Shown: piece by piece, positions 55,898-64,000 of the stretch
How the letters are laid out: every line of letters begins with the position of its first letter
How positions within the stretch are numbered: position 1 is the first letter of the stretch
Source: Zasmidium citrigriseum
Lineage: Eukaryota > Ascomycota > Dothideomycetes > Mycosphaerellales > Mycosphaerellaceae
DNA: 64,000 nt
NCBI GenBank assembly: GCA_002786025.1
Contig: NHNW01000008.1
Coordinates: forward strand, 186,001 to 250,000
Reading direction: 5' to 3'
The notes under the pieces: generated by a model
Told to the model about the DNA's origin: nothing
The model's database searches: none
Seen by the model: only the letters and a program-made list of their open reading frames with translations
Position numbers and translations under genes: made by a program

Positions 55898-56428
55898 CTA
55901 ACCACGAAAGAACGCCGTCAACGTCGACTTCCACTCGAATCTGATCCTCGCCTCCTCTTCGCCCACGCCCTCACTCAACGCACAAGCGTCTTGAATCCTC
56001 GTACTCACGGTCTTCTCCCCAAGCTTCACATTCCATTTCACAGTCTCCCTCAGCCTCCCGCCATCAACGTCCTTCATCCCTGCCCAGCGTCCCAGAAAAT
56101 GAGCAAGATAGAATTGAGGCCCAGTTTCTACCAGCTCAAAGATCACATGGTCATCAGTCCCAGTCATTCTCCCTTGATCGTCAAAACATTGGAACGTTGC
56201 CTCGCCGCGGATCGGATTGCGTGCATCGTAGCTCGGCATCGTCATGGGCAGACTGGCTTTCAGTCTTGGAAGAATGTTTTCTGCAAAGTGCTGCTCGACG
56301 CAGGCTTGTGTTTGCCGGTTGACATGACGAAGAGATAGCCATGCGTCTTGGTCATTATCGCAGTGGGAGATGATATTGAGCCATATCTCGTTCGGCAGAT
56401 GTGGTGTCGTTCTGGGACCGTCTGGCAT
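55898..56428 (-). CDS. F-box-like protein
   Basis: Predicted 176 residues, single exon. It begins with TPHLPNEIWLNIISHCDNDQDAWLSLRHVNRQT, an F-box-like motif, and continues with a beta-rich domain without recognised repeats (FQCFDDQGRMTGTDDHVIFEL, FYLAHFLGRWAG). The open frame extends to 56605, but the Met at 56428 gives the usual short lead before the F-box. It is not closely similar to the three F-box-like paralogues at 35-39 kb. Target unknown. Confidence 0.78.
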   Translation of the reverse strand: MPDGPRTTPHLPNEIWLNIISHCDNDQDAWLSLRHVNRQTQACVEQHFAENILPRLKASLPMTMPSYDARNPIRGEATFQCFDDQGRMTGTDDHVIFELVETGPQFYLAHFLGRWAGMKDVDGGRLRETVKWNVKLGEKTVSTRIQDACALSEGVGEEEARIRFEWKSTLTAFFRG

Positions 56429-56787
56429 GTTAACAATGAGTGTAACTGTTGTCCTAATTCTGAGCGACTGTCTGACAGCGGCCACAGGTCGAAACGATAG
56501 GATCAGGCAAATGTTGTGTTCGGGAAAAGAAGTGAAGTGAACAAACCCGGTCGTCCGGAAGGTGGAACTTGAACGGTATGGCCTTCCGTACGGTGGTCCA
56601 AACACCCCGTCTTCTCCTTTGGCACGCCGTACACTTCGACCTCACTTGCAGCTGGTCGTCTTGCTCCCACAAGTTCTACTCACCAATATCATCGTTCCCA
56701 TTTCGAGGACTTCACTGGAACCCCTTGAGACACCCTGATTTTCATTCCATCTCCAAACGCATCGCCAACCCACTGTATCATCGAGTC
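56429..56787. other. Shared promoter of divergent F-box-like and membrane-protein genes
   Basis: 359 bases between two starts. No gene seen. Confidence 0.5.
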
Positions 56788-57252
56788 ATGCCACCAAAAC
56801 AACCCACCCCGATTCCCACCTTCTACCGCATCTCTTTCCTCATGATCGACCCGCTGATCACCCTCTGGGGCGCGTACATGAACATATTCGCACCGGAAAT
56901 CGCGGTCAACGCTTTCGTCCCAGCCCCGATCTCACCCTATCAGCCACTCCAATCTTTCCTGTTGCACCAAATCTCCGGCGGACTTCTGACCTGCGCCATT
57001 TTCGACGTCTTCCTGCTACGAAAGACGAACGAGCTCTGGATCTGGCGGACGCAGCAATGGGCGCAGCTGGCGTATGATGCGGTGATATTGAGTAGTCAGG
57101 TCTATTCGTGGGGTCAGCAGGGGAGGTTGAGTTTCGGGGACTTGATGGTGGAAGATTATGCGAGTTTTGCGATTACGGCTGTGGTGGCAGTCGTGAGGAT
57201 TGCTTTTATTGCGAGTATCGGGATGAAGTCGAAAAGCCAGAAGCGACAGTGA
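56788..57252 (+). CDS. Small fungal membrane protein (DUF7704-like)
   Basis: Predicted 154 residues, single exon. It starts PTFYRISFLMIDPLITLWGAYMNIFAP, a first TM with conserved Tyr/Arg and a DPLITLWGAY signature, then three further hydrophobic segments (LLHQISGGLLTCAIFDVFLL, QLAYDAVILSSQVY, FAITAVVAVVRIAFIASIG). This topology and the signature fit the fungal DUF7704 group. No enzymatic motif. Confidence 0.75.
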   Translation: MPPKQPTPIPTFYRISFLMIDPLITLWGAYMNIFAPEIAVNAFVPAPISPYQPLQSFLLHQISGGLLTCAIFDVFLLRKTNELWIWRTQQWAQLAYDAVILSSQVYSWGQQGRLSFGDLMVEDYASFAITAVVAVVRIAFIASIGMKSKSQKRQ

Positions 57253-57447
57253 GAGGTCAGTAATTGAACGCTCAAGACTGAAATGTGACATATGACTTTT
57301 GCTGACGCAGTCAAGCTTCTCGAAACTTCATCAAAATCGTCGACCAACCGCAGTTCGGCCCGGCCATGCGATCTCCTAATATCGCCGTCTAAAAGTGTTC
57401 TTTCTGGTCACACAGAAGATCTGTCGATTGCATCTGAATTCCTCCGC

Positions 57448-58709
57448 TCAGTGTCCCACCATGGCCTGCGCCCGCTCCGAATACCTGTTGCCAACCGGCT
57501 TGGCCGCATCGACAATCTTGCGGAACTCAGCCTTCTCGCTCTCGGTCAAGTCGATATCCCTCGACTTCCAGTTCTCCTCCAGTCTGGCTGGCTTGGTGGT
57601 ACCAGGGATAGCGATCATGCCTTGAGCGGCTACCCACGCCAGGGCGATCTGTGTCAAAGTGCAACCTTTGGCGCTGGCCAGCTTCTTGATCTCATCTACG
57701 ATGCGCTTGTTCTTGTAGAAGTTGTCACCTTGGAATTTGGGGACTGCAAGCGACGATGTCAGTACTCGGCATCTTCGTCGCCGTGCGGACGGTTCACTTA
57801 CCGGTTCGGCGGAAGTCGTCAGGGGCGAAGTCATCGGGAGTCTTGTATGGGAAGTCGTCGACGAGCCAACCGTGACCCAAGGGGCTGTAGGCGACGTAAG
57901 CCACACCCAGCTCCTTTGCAGCTTCGATCAATCCATCGGTCTCGTGCAGTGTCTCGAATGCGGAATACTCTGCTTGAAGAGCATCGATCTTGGCAACTGC
58001 ATGTTATCAGCACGAAATTTCGGCCTTCCGTCGTTTCGCATCACATACTGGAGTTTGCCTTGCGGAGCGTCTTCGCAGAGCACTCAGAAAGACCGATGTA
58101 CTTGGTCTTGCCGGCCTTGCGAATCTCGTCGAGAGCTGGAATCGATTCTTCAAGGGGCGTATCTATAACGATCGAGTCAGTGAGAAGTGACGAGAAGAGA
58201 TTCTGGAAGGCTCACTTGGATCGATTCGGTGCAGGTAGTACAAGTCTGGGGTGAACCCGAGCCGCTCGATCGTGCCCTCGATGTACGACTTGATGTGCGG
58301 AGCAGAATTGGTCACGCTTCCGTCTCCTCCATCCATGCAATTGAAGCCGCACTTCGATGCAACTGCGAGCAGTCGTCAGCACATATTTAGAAGCGAGTCT
58401 CAAGTATCTACATACTGAAGATCTTGTCTCTGACATTGTGTTTGCGGATGAAGTCTCCCAGCAGCTTCTCGTTGACGCCAGCTCTATACACGACCTAGAT
58501 CGAAAGTCAGCAACCTTCAAAGGAACGACGTCTGTGCGAAAGGTACTCACGGCCGTGTCCCAGAAAGTGCATCCAAGCTCGATGGCCTTCAAGAGAACGG
58601 GCTCAGCTTGCTCGAGAGTGAGGTTGTTGCCCAAGCCGAAGCTGATGCCCATGGCACCGAAGCCAGGCGCAGGAACCTCGATATCAGCGAAGGGAAGTGT
58701 CTTGACCAT
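57448..58709 (-). CDS. Aldo-keto reductase (pyridoxal-reductase/AKR13-like)
   Basis: Predicted 329 residues from six exons: 58709-58551, 58494-58416, 58362-58216, 58162-58049, 57996-57802, 57743-57448. The catalytic tetrad is complete: Asp about 51 and Tyr about 56 in FWDTAVVYR, Lys about 83 in ASKCGF, His about 124 in YYLHRID. It also has [16 protein letters not shown] and [15 protein letters not shown], signatures of the short NADPH-dependent AKR group. Intron-rich compared with the other reductase at 19.5 kb, and not its close paralogue. Substrate unknown. Confidence 0.93.
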
Positions 58710-59792
58710 TTTGAAATGATGTATGAGTCTCGCTTGATTGTGTAATGTCGATCTAGTGAAAGAACTCGAGAAAGTCCTACTTATACTGCCAAACAGAATC
58801 GCCATTGAAGAAAGAGTGACGTAGCAACTTGTCTCTCCTACTTTCTAGTGTTGAGGGCCATCGGCAATAGGAGCTAGGACTTAAGACACTAATGTCCTTC
58901 TACGAAAGAATGTTCTTCCAGAACGAATGATGGCTTCGGTTTGCCTCGTACCGTCAAAAAGCGGCCAGGCCGCTGCCGCGTCCGCGCCTACTTGCAGTTC
59001 GGATCCACTGTTTTCAAGCCGAAGCGTCAGCCGAAAGCCGAAATGGTGAGCGCCACTTTGACGTCGATTGTTCAACGATGTTGAAGTGTTCCGCGGATGG
59101 GAGAGAATTCGATGAAGATTTGAGGCTTTGGAGACTGAAATCAAGAGCATTTGTGAATGCTTTCGTTCTGGCTCATCTGTACAGTCCCTGAGAGAATGCC
59201 GCATTCAAAGAGCTGTAACGAACTTGTTCAAAACTGTCAATGTTCGAACGTCTCAACCTTTTGAGCAACGAACTGAGGCTGCAAAGGGCTCGTGATCGTT
59301 GGGTTGCGATGCGGAGTGCATGCAATGACGACGATGTTCAGCTGTGGTGTCTCTGTTTCTCATTCAGTCACGGCTACGGGCAGCTTGCACTCTCACTTTA
59401 TTCGGTAGCGACCGATTCCAGCCCAATTGCTTTTAAACATGAAGTGAGCAACCCGGTTGATTCTGAATTTCAAGCTTTGTGATAGACTGGGATCACTCGT
59501 GGCACCCATGCACATGCGTTGAAGAGCAAGCGCTAAATCCCGAATCCTTCACCATTGCCACATGAGAATTGATGCTAATGGATCGATTATTGAGACAAGC
59601 AGACCGGGCTTCCAGTAACCATGACTAACTTCGTGGTTACTATTGAATTGGACTGGCTGTGTCTATTGTCTAATTCTTGACTGCTTGTTTACATCAATGT
59701 CGTTTCTCATACTCCTTCGACTTTTCCCTTACTCCGAGTCTTGTCGCCAAACAAAACACCCGCCTCGCTAATGCAAAGTGACACTGACTTCC
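58710..59792. other. Intergenic, no gene seen
   Basis: 1.1 kb with no supported frame; no repeat recognised. It includes the promoter of the aldo-keto reductase and the 3' region of the ADH gene. Confidence 0.5.
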
Positions 59793-60925
59793 CTAGTCCT
59801 CGTTGCAAAGCACATACCGATATCTTGGTTTGCCGGCCTCGAGGTCCAGGATGACCTGGTTGGCATCCTTCATCGGCCGCTTCTCGATCCAAGGCACAAC
59901 GTTCTTCTCTTCAGCGAGCTTGAACATCTCCTCAATCTCCCAAGGTGCACCGATGGCGCTGCCGCCAATCTTGATACCACCAGCAATGAGCGTGAAGGCG
60001 TTGATCGGTGGAAGCTCGCCAGCGTCAGGGGCACCGACCTGGATGAGCGATCCGCCGACAGCGAGCAATTGCAGGTAGCCGTTCATGGGCATCTTGCCGC
60101 TGGAAGCGGTGCAGATGATAAGGTCGAGCGAGCGGGCGTTCTTGCTGGCCCAGTCCTCGTCGTCGTCGGTCGCGATATAGCGGTCTGCGCCGAGCTTGAG
60201 GACTTCGGCCTCCTTGGTCTTCTTGCGTGAAATACCGACGACCTCGTCTGCGCCGAGGGCTTTGGCGAAGAGCACACCGAAGTGACCGAGACCGCCGACA
60301 CCGACGATACCGACTCTCTTGCCAGGTCCGCAGCCGTTCGCTTTTAGGGGAGAGTAGACTGTGATGCCACCACAAAGCATAGGTGCCGCAAGAGCCGAGT
60401 CAAGATGATCCGGAATCTTCACCACGAATCTCGAAGGTGTTCGGTTGTACTTCGCATAACCGCCCATCGCCTTGCCTTCCTTGGGTGCCTTGTAGATCGA
60501 GCCATAGGTGTTGACAGCGTTGGGGCAGTGGGGCTCCTTGCCGGCCTTGCATTCGACGCAGGTACCGCAAGAGTCTGCCTGAGCACCAACACCGACACGG
60601 TCGCCGACTTTCACGTTCTTGACGTTCTTGCCAACGCGGACTGCCTTGCCGACGATCTCGTGGCCGACGCAGCAGGGGTATGGAGTTGGGAACCAGCCGG
60701 ATGACAGGGTGTGCGTGTCAGAGCCGCAGACACCGCAGTGCGAGATCTTGATGTCAACGTCGTCCTCCTGTATCACATGTCAGCCTAATGCATAGAAAAG
60801 GTGCGGTCGGATTCCAAACGTACGTCCCACTTCTTGGGCTCGAACTCGCCCCATTTCATGTTACCCTTGACGGATGAGGGGTCGTGGCCGAGCCAGCCTT
60901 CGAACTTGTAGTCGGTAGATGCCAT
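59793..60925 (-). CDS. Zinc alcohol dehydrogenase, cinnamyl-ADH (Adh6-like) type
   Basis: Predicted 358 residues, exons 60925-60824 and 60767-59793. Catalytic zinc ligands are in CGVCGSDTH and GHEIVG; the structural zinc site is CGTCVECKAGKEPHC; the cofactor loop is GVGGLGHFG. This is the medium-chain dehydrogenase group of NADPH-dependent Adh6/Adh7 and plant CADs, which reduce aromatic and aliphatic aldehydes. Length and all motifs are complete, so it should be active. It lies convergently opposed to nothing close and has its own 577-bp upstream region shared with the amidase gene. Confidence 0.94.
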
Positions 60926-61502
60926 TTTGGAGGTGAAGTCGTTATGCGATTGCAGCTAGTCGGTATCGATGTGCGACCTTGATGGGCAAGAGTGAATGTC
61001 GAAGTTCTTATATTTTGCCAAACTTTCCAACAAGACGCAAGGGACGACGGCGTTTGTTCTCGCAGTGACGACATCTTTCTACGGCCGCCACGTGCCGCTG
61101 GCTAGCAATCGGTTCTGGACGGCGATAGGGATTAGTTACAAATATCGCACGCCACCGAGATTCTACCCTGGAGATAAACCGGGTAGCGCTTGGCGGAGAA
61201 AAATGCATGATCGCGGCCGCGGCAATCCGCGCCTGCATCCCGCGTTTGTGAAAAAGTTGCCACTTGCAGCGATTGTGCTTCTCCAGTCGGAGCTTTTTCC
61301 ACAGCTGCACTTTGGCCGATGGCACTGCACCCACCGTGGCTGGAGGGCTAGAGAACTGCCCGTATCAGTCTTTCGGCCAATGCTATGTTATGGCCGATGA
61401 TGGAAATGCAGAGATGCTATAGAAGCTTCTGCTGGGCGTGGCGTGGCGTGCATCGTTTCACAGAAGTTCCAGTCGAGCCCTATCGACGAGCTGCATGCTG
61501 CC
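60926..61502. other. Shared promoter of divergent ADH and amidase genes
   Basis: 577 bases between two start codons; short frames on both strands have no support. Confidence 0.5.
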
Positions 61503-63455
61503 ATGTTGTTTAACGGACTGGCCCGCCGAAACCTTGCATTGCCTTCGATCGGTATCCTTGTCTTTCTGGGAGCAACGACATCAGCCACACTCGTCGACAA
61601 CGGTTCCGTCATCACCCTCGGCAACATCGATTACTATGCTGGGGGCATACCTGTTGGGAAAATCGTGAGCCCTCATCTTACCCGGACAACATTTTCCTCC
61701 GACTTGATACCATTGACCGTTTTCGATGACTCCGATGCGTACGGAGACTCGGATGTGAATTTTACCGTGGCCAACTTCGAAGCAGAGGATGATGTGTTTC
61801 AAAAGGCATTCATGTCGACAGTCTTCCTGGCCGGTCAAGCAAATGGATCGTTGAAGCCAGAAATTGCCCAGGAGCTTCGCAGTCTTGGAACGTCCCTTCT
61901 CCTCTCCGCAGAGCCCTCCAATATCACCGGATGTGTGCCCGCGACACTGACGACCGGCCTCCCGAATGGCCCATACTTCCTCTCCGTTCGGTCGGGCGAA
62001 GTGTATAAAGCCTATCGGCTATATCCAGATGACTACCTCGCCTTCATTCAGCCAACCGTCAGCGACGAGCAAGGCGGCCACCTTCCGCTGACAGCCACGA
62101 CTACAAACCTGATCGCTCGAAGTGTTGCGGTACCTTCGAGACTATACTATACAGCCACTCCAGAGCAGCCGCTTGCAGGCCTGAGGTTCGCCGTGAAGGA
62201 CATCTACCACGTTCAGGGCATTCCGACGAGCGGCGGCAATCGGGCGTATTATTACCTGTATGGCACGCAGAATGCCACCGCGCCCTCCGTACAAAGATTG
62301 ATCAACCAAGGTGCGGTGTTGGTGGGTAAGACTGGTACTGTACAGTTCGCAAATGGAGATCGAGTGACGGCGGACTGGGTTGACGTGCATTGTCCATTTA
62401 ATCCACGAGGCGATGGATATCAAGATCCATCTGGATCGTCCACAGGATCCGGCGCGGCAATCGGTGCATACGAGTGGTTGGACCTGGCTGTTGGCAGCGA
62501 CACAGGAGGTTCCATGCGTGGTCCGGCGGGTGCTCAGGGGATCTATGGCAATCGTCCGTCGACGGGAGCCATTTCGATGGATCATGTCATTCCACTGAGT
62601 CCGCATCTGGATACAGCCGGGGTTCTTGCTCGAAGTGCATCGCTTTGGGCAACTGCTGCGCATTCGTGGTACTCCAACTTCACAAGCTCGTTCCCATCAT
62701 TCCCGCGCCACATCTATTATGCCAACACTTCTGCCGGATACAGCGACGACGGATCCTCGGACAATGGAGCATTGGAGCTCGTTGAAGCGTTCGTCGATCG
62801 ACTCCAGGGATTTCTGAATGCAAATCGCACATCAGCAAACATCACACATGCCTGGATCGATACGCATCCTCCAGAAGCACCGGCAGACATCTCGAGCATG
62901 CTGTACACCACGTATGGCGTCTTGACAGCAGTCGATCAGTTCAACCTCCTCGGCCAGCCTCTGTTCGGCGATTATGCAGCCCAGCACGATGGCCGTCTGC
63001 CTTACATTAACCCCGGCCCGCTGGTGCGTTGGCAATGGGGCCAGAACCACAGCTCCTCGTATGATGCGGCCGTCCATAACATGACGCTCTTCCGGGACTG
63101 GTGGTCCACGCACGGCTACGGCGTCTCCAACAACGAGACCTGTTCTGAGGGCATCTACGTCTACCCATGGGCTCTGGGTACGCCAAATTATCGAGACGAG
63201 TACTTCGATGCTCCGACTCAGCCTCCGCTCGGATTTGCTGATTGGGCGGTGGCAGGGTATGCTGGAGCGTCCGAGCTAGTGGTGCCGGTAGGAGAAGTCC
63301 CGTACAGCAGCAGGGTCTCAGGGAAGACGGAATATCTGCCTGTCAGCGTGAGCTTACTCGTGGCAAAGGGCTGTGATCTGATGCTGGCCAACTTGGTGAG
63401 AGAGCTGGAGAGAAAGGGGATTTTGAAGGAGAGTAAGACGGGTTCAAGAATATAG
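61503..63455 (+). CDS. Secreted amidase-signature protein
   Basis: Predicted 650 residues, single exon. The frame is open from 61443, but the Met at 61503 gives a plausible signal peptide (LALPSIGILVFLGATTSA). A 190-residue N-terminal region without recognised domain precedes the amidase-signature fold. The Ser-cisSer-Lys triad is visible: Lys about 232 in FAVKDI, cis-Ser about 312 in DPSGSSTGSG, nucleophile Ser about 337 in GSDTGGSMRGPAG. Several NxS/T sites support secretion. Amidase-signature enzymes hydrolyse amides, nitriles or esters; the fungal secreted group with such an extension is poorly studied. Confidence 0.9.
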   Translation: MLFNGLARRNLALPSIGILVFLGATTSATLVDNGSVITLGNIDYYAGGIPVGKIVSPHLTRTTFSSDLIPLTVFDDSDAYGDSDVNFTVANFEAEDDVFQKAFMSTVFLAGQANGSLKPEIAQELRSLGTSLLLSAEPSNITGCVPATLTTGLPNGPYFLSVRSGEVYKAYRLYPDDYLAFIQPTVSDEQGGHLPLTATTTNLIARSVAVPSRLYYTATPEQPLAGLRFAVKDIYHVQGIPTSGGNRAYYYLYGTQNATAPSVQRLINQGAVLVGKTGTVQFANGDRVTADWVDVHCPFNPRGDGYQDPSGSSTGSGAAIGAYEWLDLAVGSDTGGSMRGPAGAQGIYGNRPSTGAISMDHVIPLSPHLDTAGVLARSASLWATAAHSWYSNFTSSFPSFPRHIYYANTSAGYSDDGSSDNGALELVEAFVDRLQGFLNANRTSANITHAWIDTHPPEAPADISSMLYTTYGVLTAVDQFNLLGQPLFGDYAAQHDGRLPYINPGPLVRWQWGQNHSSSYDAAVHNMTLFRDWWSTHGYGVSNNETCSEGIYVYPWALGTPNYRDEYFDAPTQPPLGFADWAVAGYAGASELVVPVGEVPYSSRVSGKTEYLPVSVSLLVAKGCDLMLANLVRELERKGILKESKTGSRI

Positions 63456-63819
63456 ACAACACATTAGGGTGGTGTTCTGATGAAGGTCATTGCTGCCCTT
63501 GCAAGTAGAGGTGAGGCGCGTTTCGCCTGGCCAAGCTGGTTCATTTCCCATCGACATCGTCGCCAGAAAGGATGATATTGTCGCACACGGAGGCATTACT
63601 GCAATGTGAATACCGAAAAGTGCTCGTGAGACTGGTGAGTGTAGGAAAAAGGAAGAGAAGTCCACGGAAGGATTCACTCCTCATTTAAGCTTCGCGGGTC
63701 GGCCCTCGGCTGCAGGCATGGGTTCTAAAGTTTTGGTGGTAAGCGAAATCGGGAGGGCGATTTGGCGTTCACATTTCTACGACTCACCTCTGAACATTCA
63801 CCTGCCATTGACCGCCAAG
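63456..63819. other. Intergenic, no gene seen
   Basis: 364 bases between two rightward genes; promoter of the truncated gene at the window end. Confidence 0.5.
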
Positions 63820-64000
63820 ATGTTGGCCGCCAGGAGAACGGCCAATGCCAGGCCGCATGTCAACCTCTTTGCCCTTCCTGGCTCGCTGCGGCAAGGAGTC
63901 TACCTCCAGCAACGCGGTCTCGCGACTCCCGCCGAGAATCCCACTGCGAGCGATGTATCTGCGCGAACGCCGCCGTATTCGAAGCTTCTGCGACGATTGC
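63820..64000 (+). CDS. Truncated gene, mitochondrially targeted protein
   Basis: The first 60 codons of a gene that runs off the window. The start MLAARRTANARPHVNLFALP is Arg/Ala-rich with no acidic residue, and RGLATP looks like a processing site, as in mitochondrial presequences. The following PPYSKLLRRL resembles the start of the mature part of some mitochondrial aconitase-family enzymes, but this is too short to decide. Confidence 0.65.
   Translation, partial: MLAARRTANARPHVNLFALPGSLRQGVYLQQRGLATPAENPTASDVSARTPPYSKLLRRL

Overview
The window is chromosomal DNA from a filamentous ascomycete (Pezizomycotina). Genes sit on both strands, most are split by 44-65 bp GT-AG introns with recognisable branch points, and the families are fungal (highly reducing polyketide synthase, CFEM-type GPCR, DUF3984, Zn2Cys6 regulator). 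A dothideomycete is my guess from overall gene content only. Thirty-six protein-coding genes are supported, one of them cut by the right edge. I rebuilt every spliced model by hand, and each complete CDS comes out as a whole number of codons. I found no transposon, tRNA, rRNA or CRISPR array.

1-23 kb looks like a specialised-metabolite neighbourhood. A 2556-residue highly reducing PKS (7872-16062) has the order KS-AT-DH-(degenerate methyltransferase)-ER-KR-ACP and no release domain. It is flanked on the same strand by two small FSH/LovG-type serine hydrolases (6243-7209 and 16740-17406). To the left are a small PPxY-bearing protein, a carotenoid-cleavage-type oxygenase and a DHA2 drug exporter. 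To the right are a CFEM GPCR, an aldo-keto reductase, an ACS-family MFS transporter and a lipocalin-like protein. The likely logic is: PKS makes the chain, FSH hydrolases release it, oxygenase and reductase tailor it, MFS exports it. The true cluster borders cannot be read from sequence alone.

23-28 kb holds two divergently transcribed secreted proteins: a 705-residue cysteine-rich protein of unknown family and an HExxH metallopeptidase-like protein. 28.7-32.4 kb is a copper/iron uptake module, a Ctr copper transporter divergent from a ferric/cupric reductase. 32.6-34.4 kb carries the conserved pair Sfm1-like (ribosomal protein methyltransferase) and Igo1-like endosulfine, also divergent. 34.9-39 kb is a tandem array of three F-box-like paralogues.

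39-48 kb has housekeeping-type genes (DUF3984 protein, small mitochondrial-type membrane protein, Hlj1-like ER J-protein), a MmgE/PrpD-family enzyme, a stretch with broken coding remnants, and a Zn2Cys6 regulator. 48-58 kb has a GPI-anchored-type surface protein, an SDR, an alpha/beta hydrolase abutting a C78-family peptidase, a tiny cysteine-rich protein with an apparent GC-AG intron, two small membrane proteins (DUF4267, DUF7704-like) and an F-box-like protein. 57-64 kb has a second aldo-keto reductase, a cinnamyl-alcohol-dehydrogenase-type ADH, a secreted amidase, and the start of a mitochondrially targeted protein cut by the window end.
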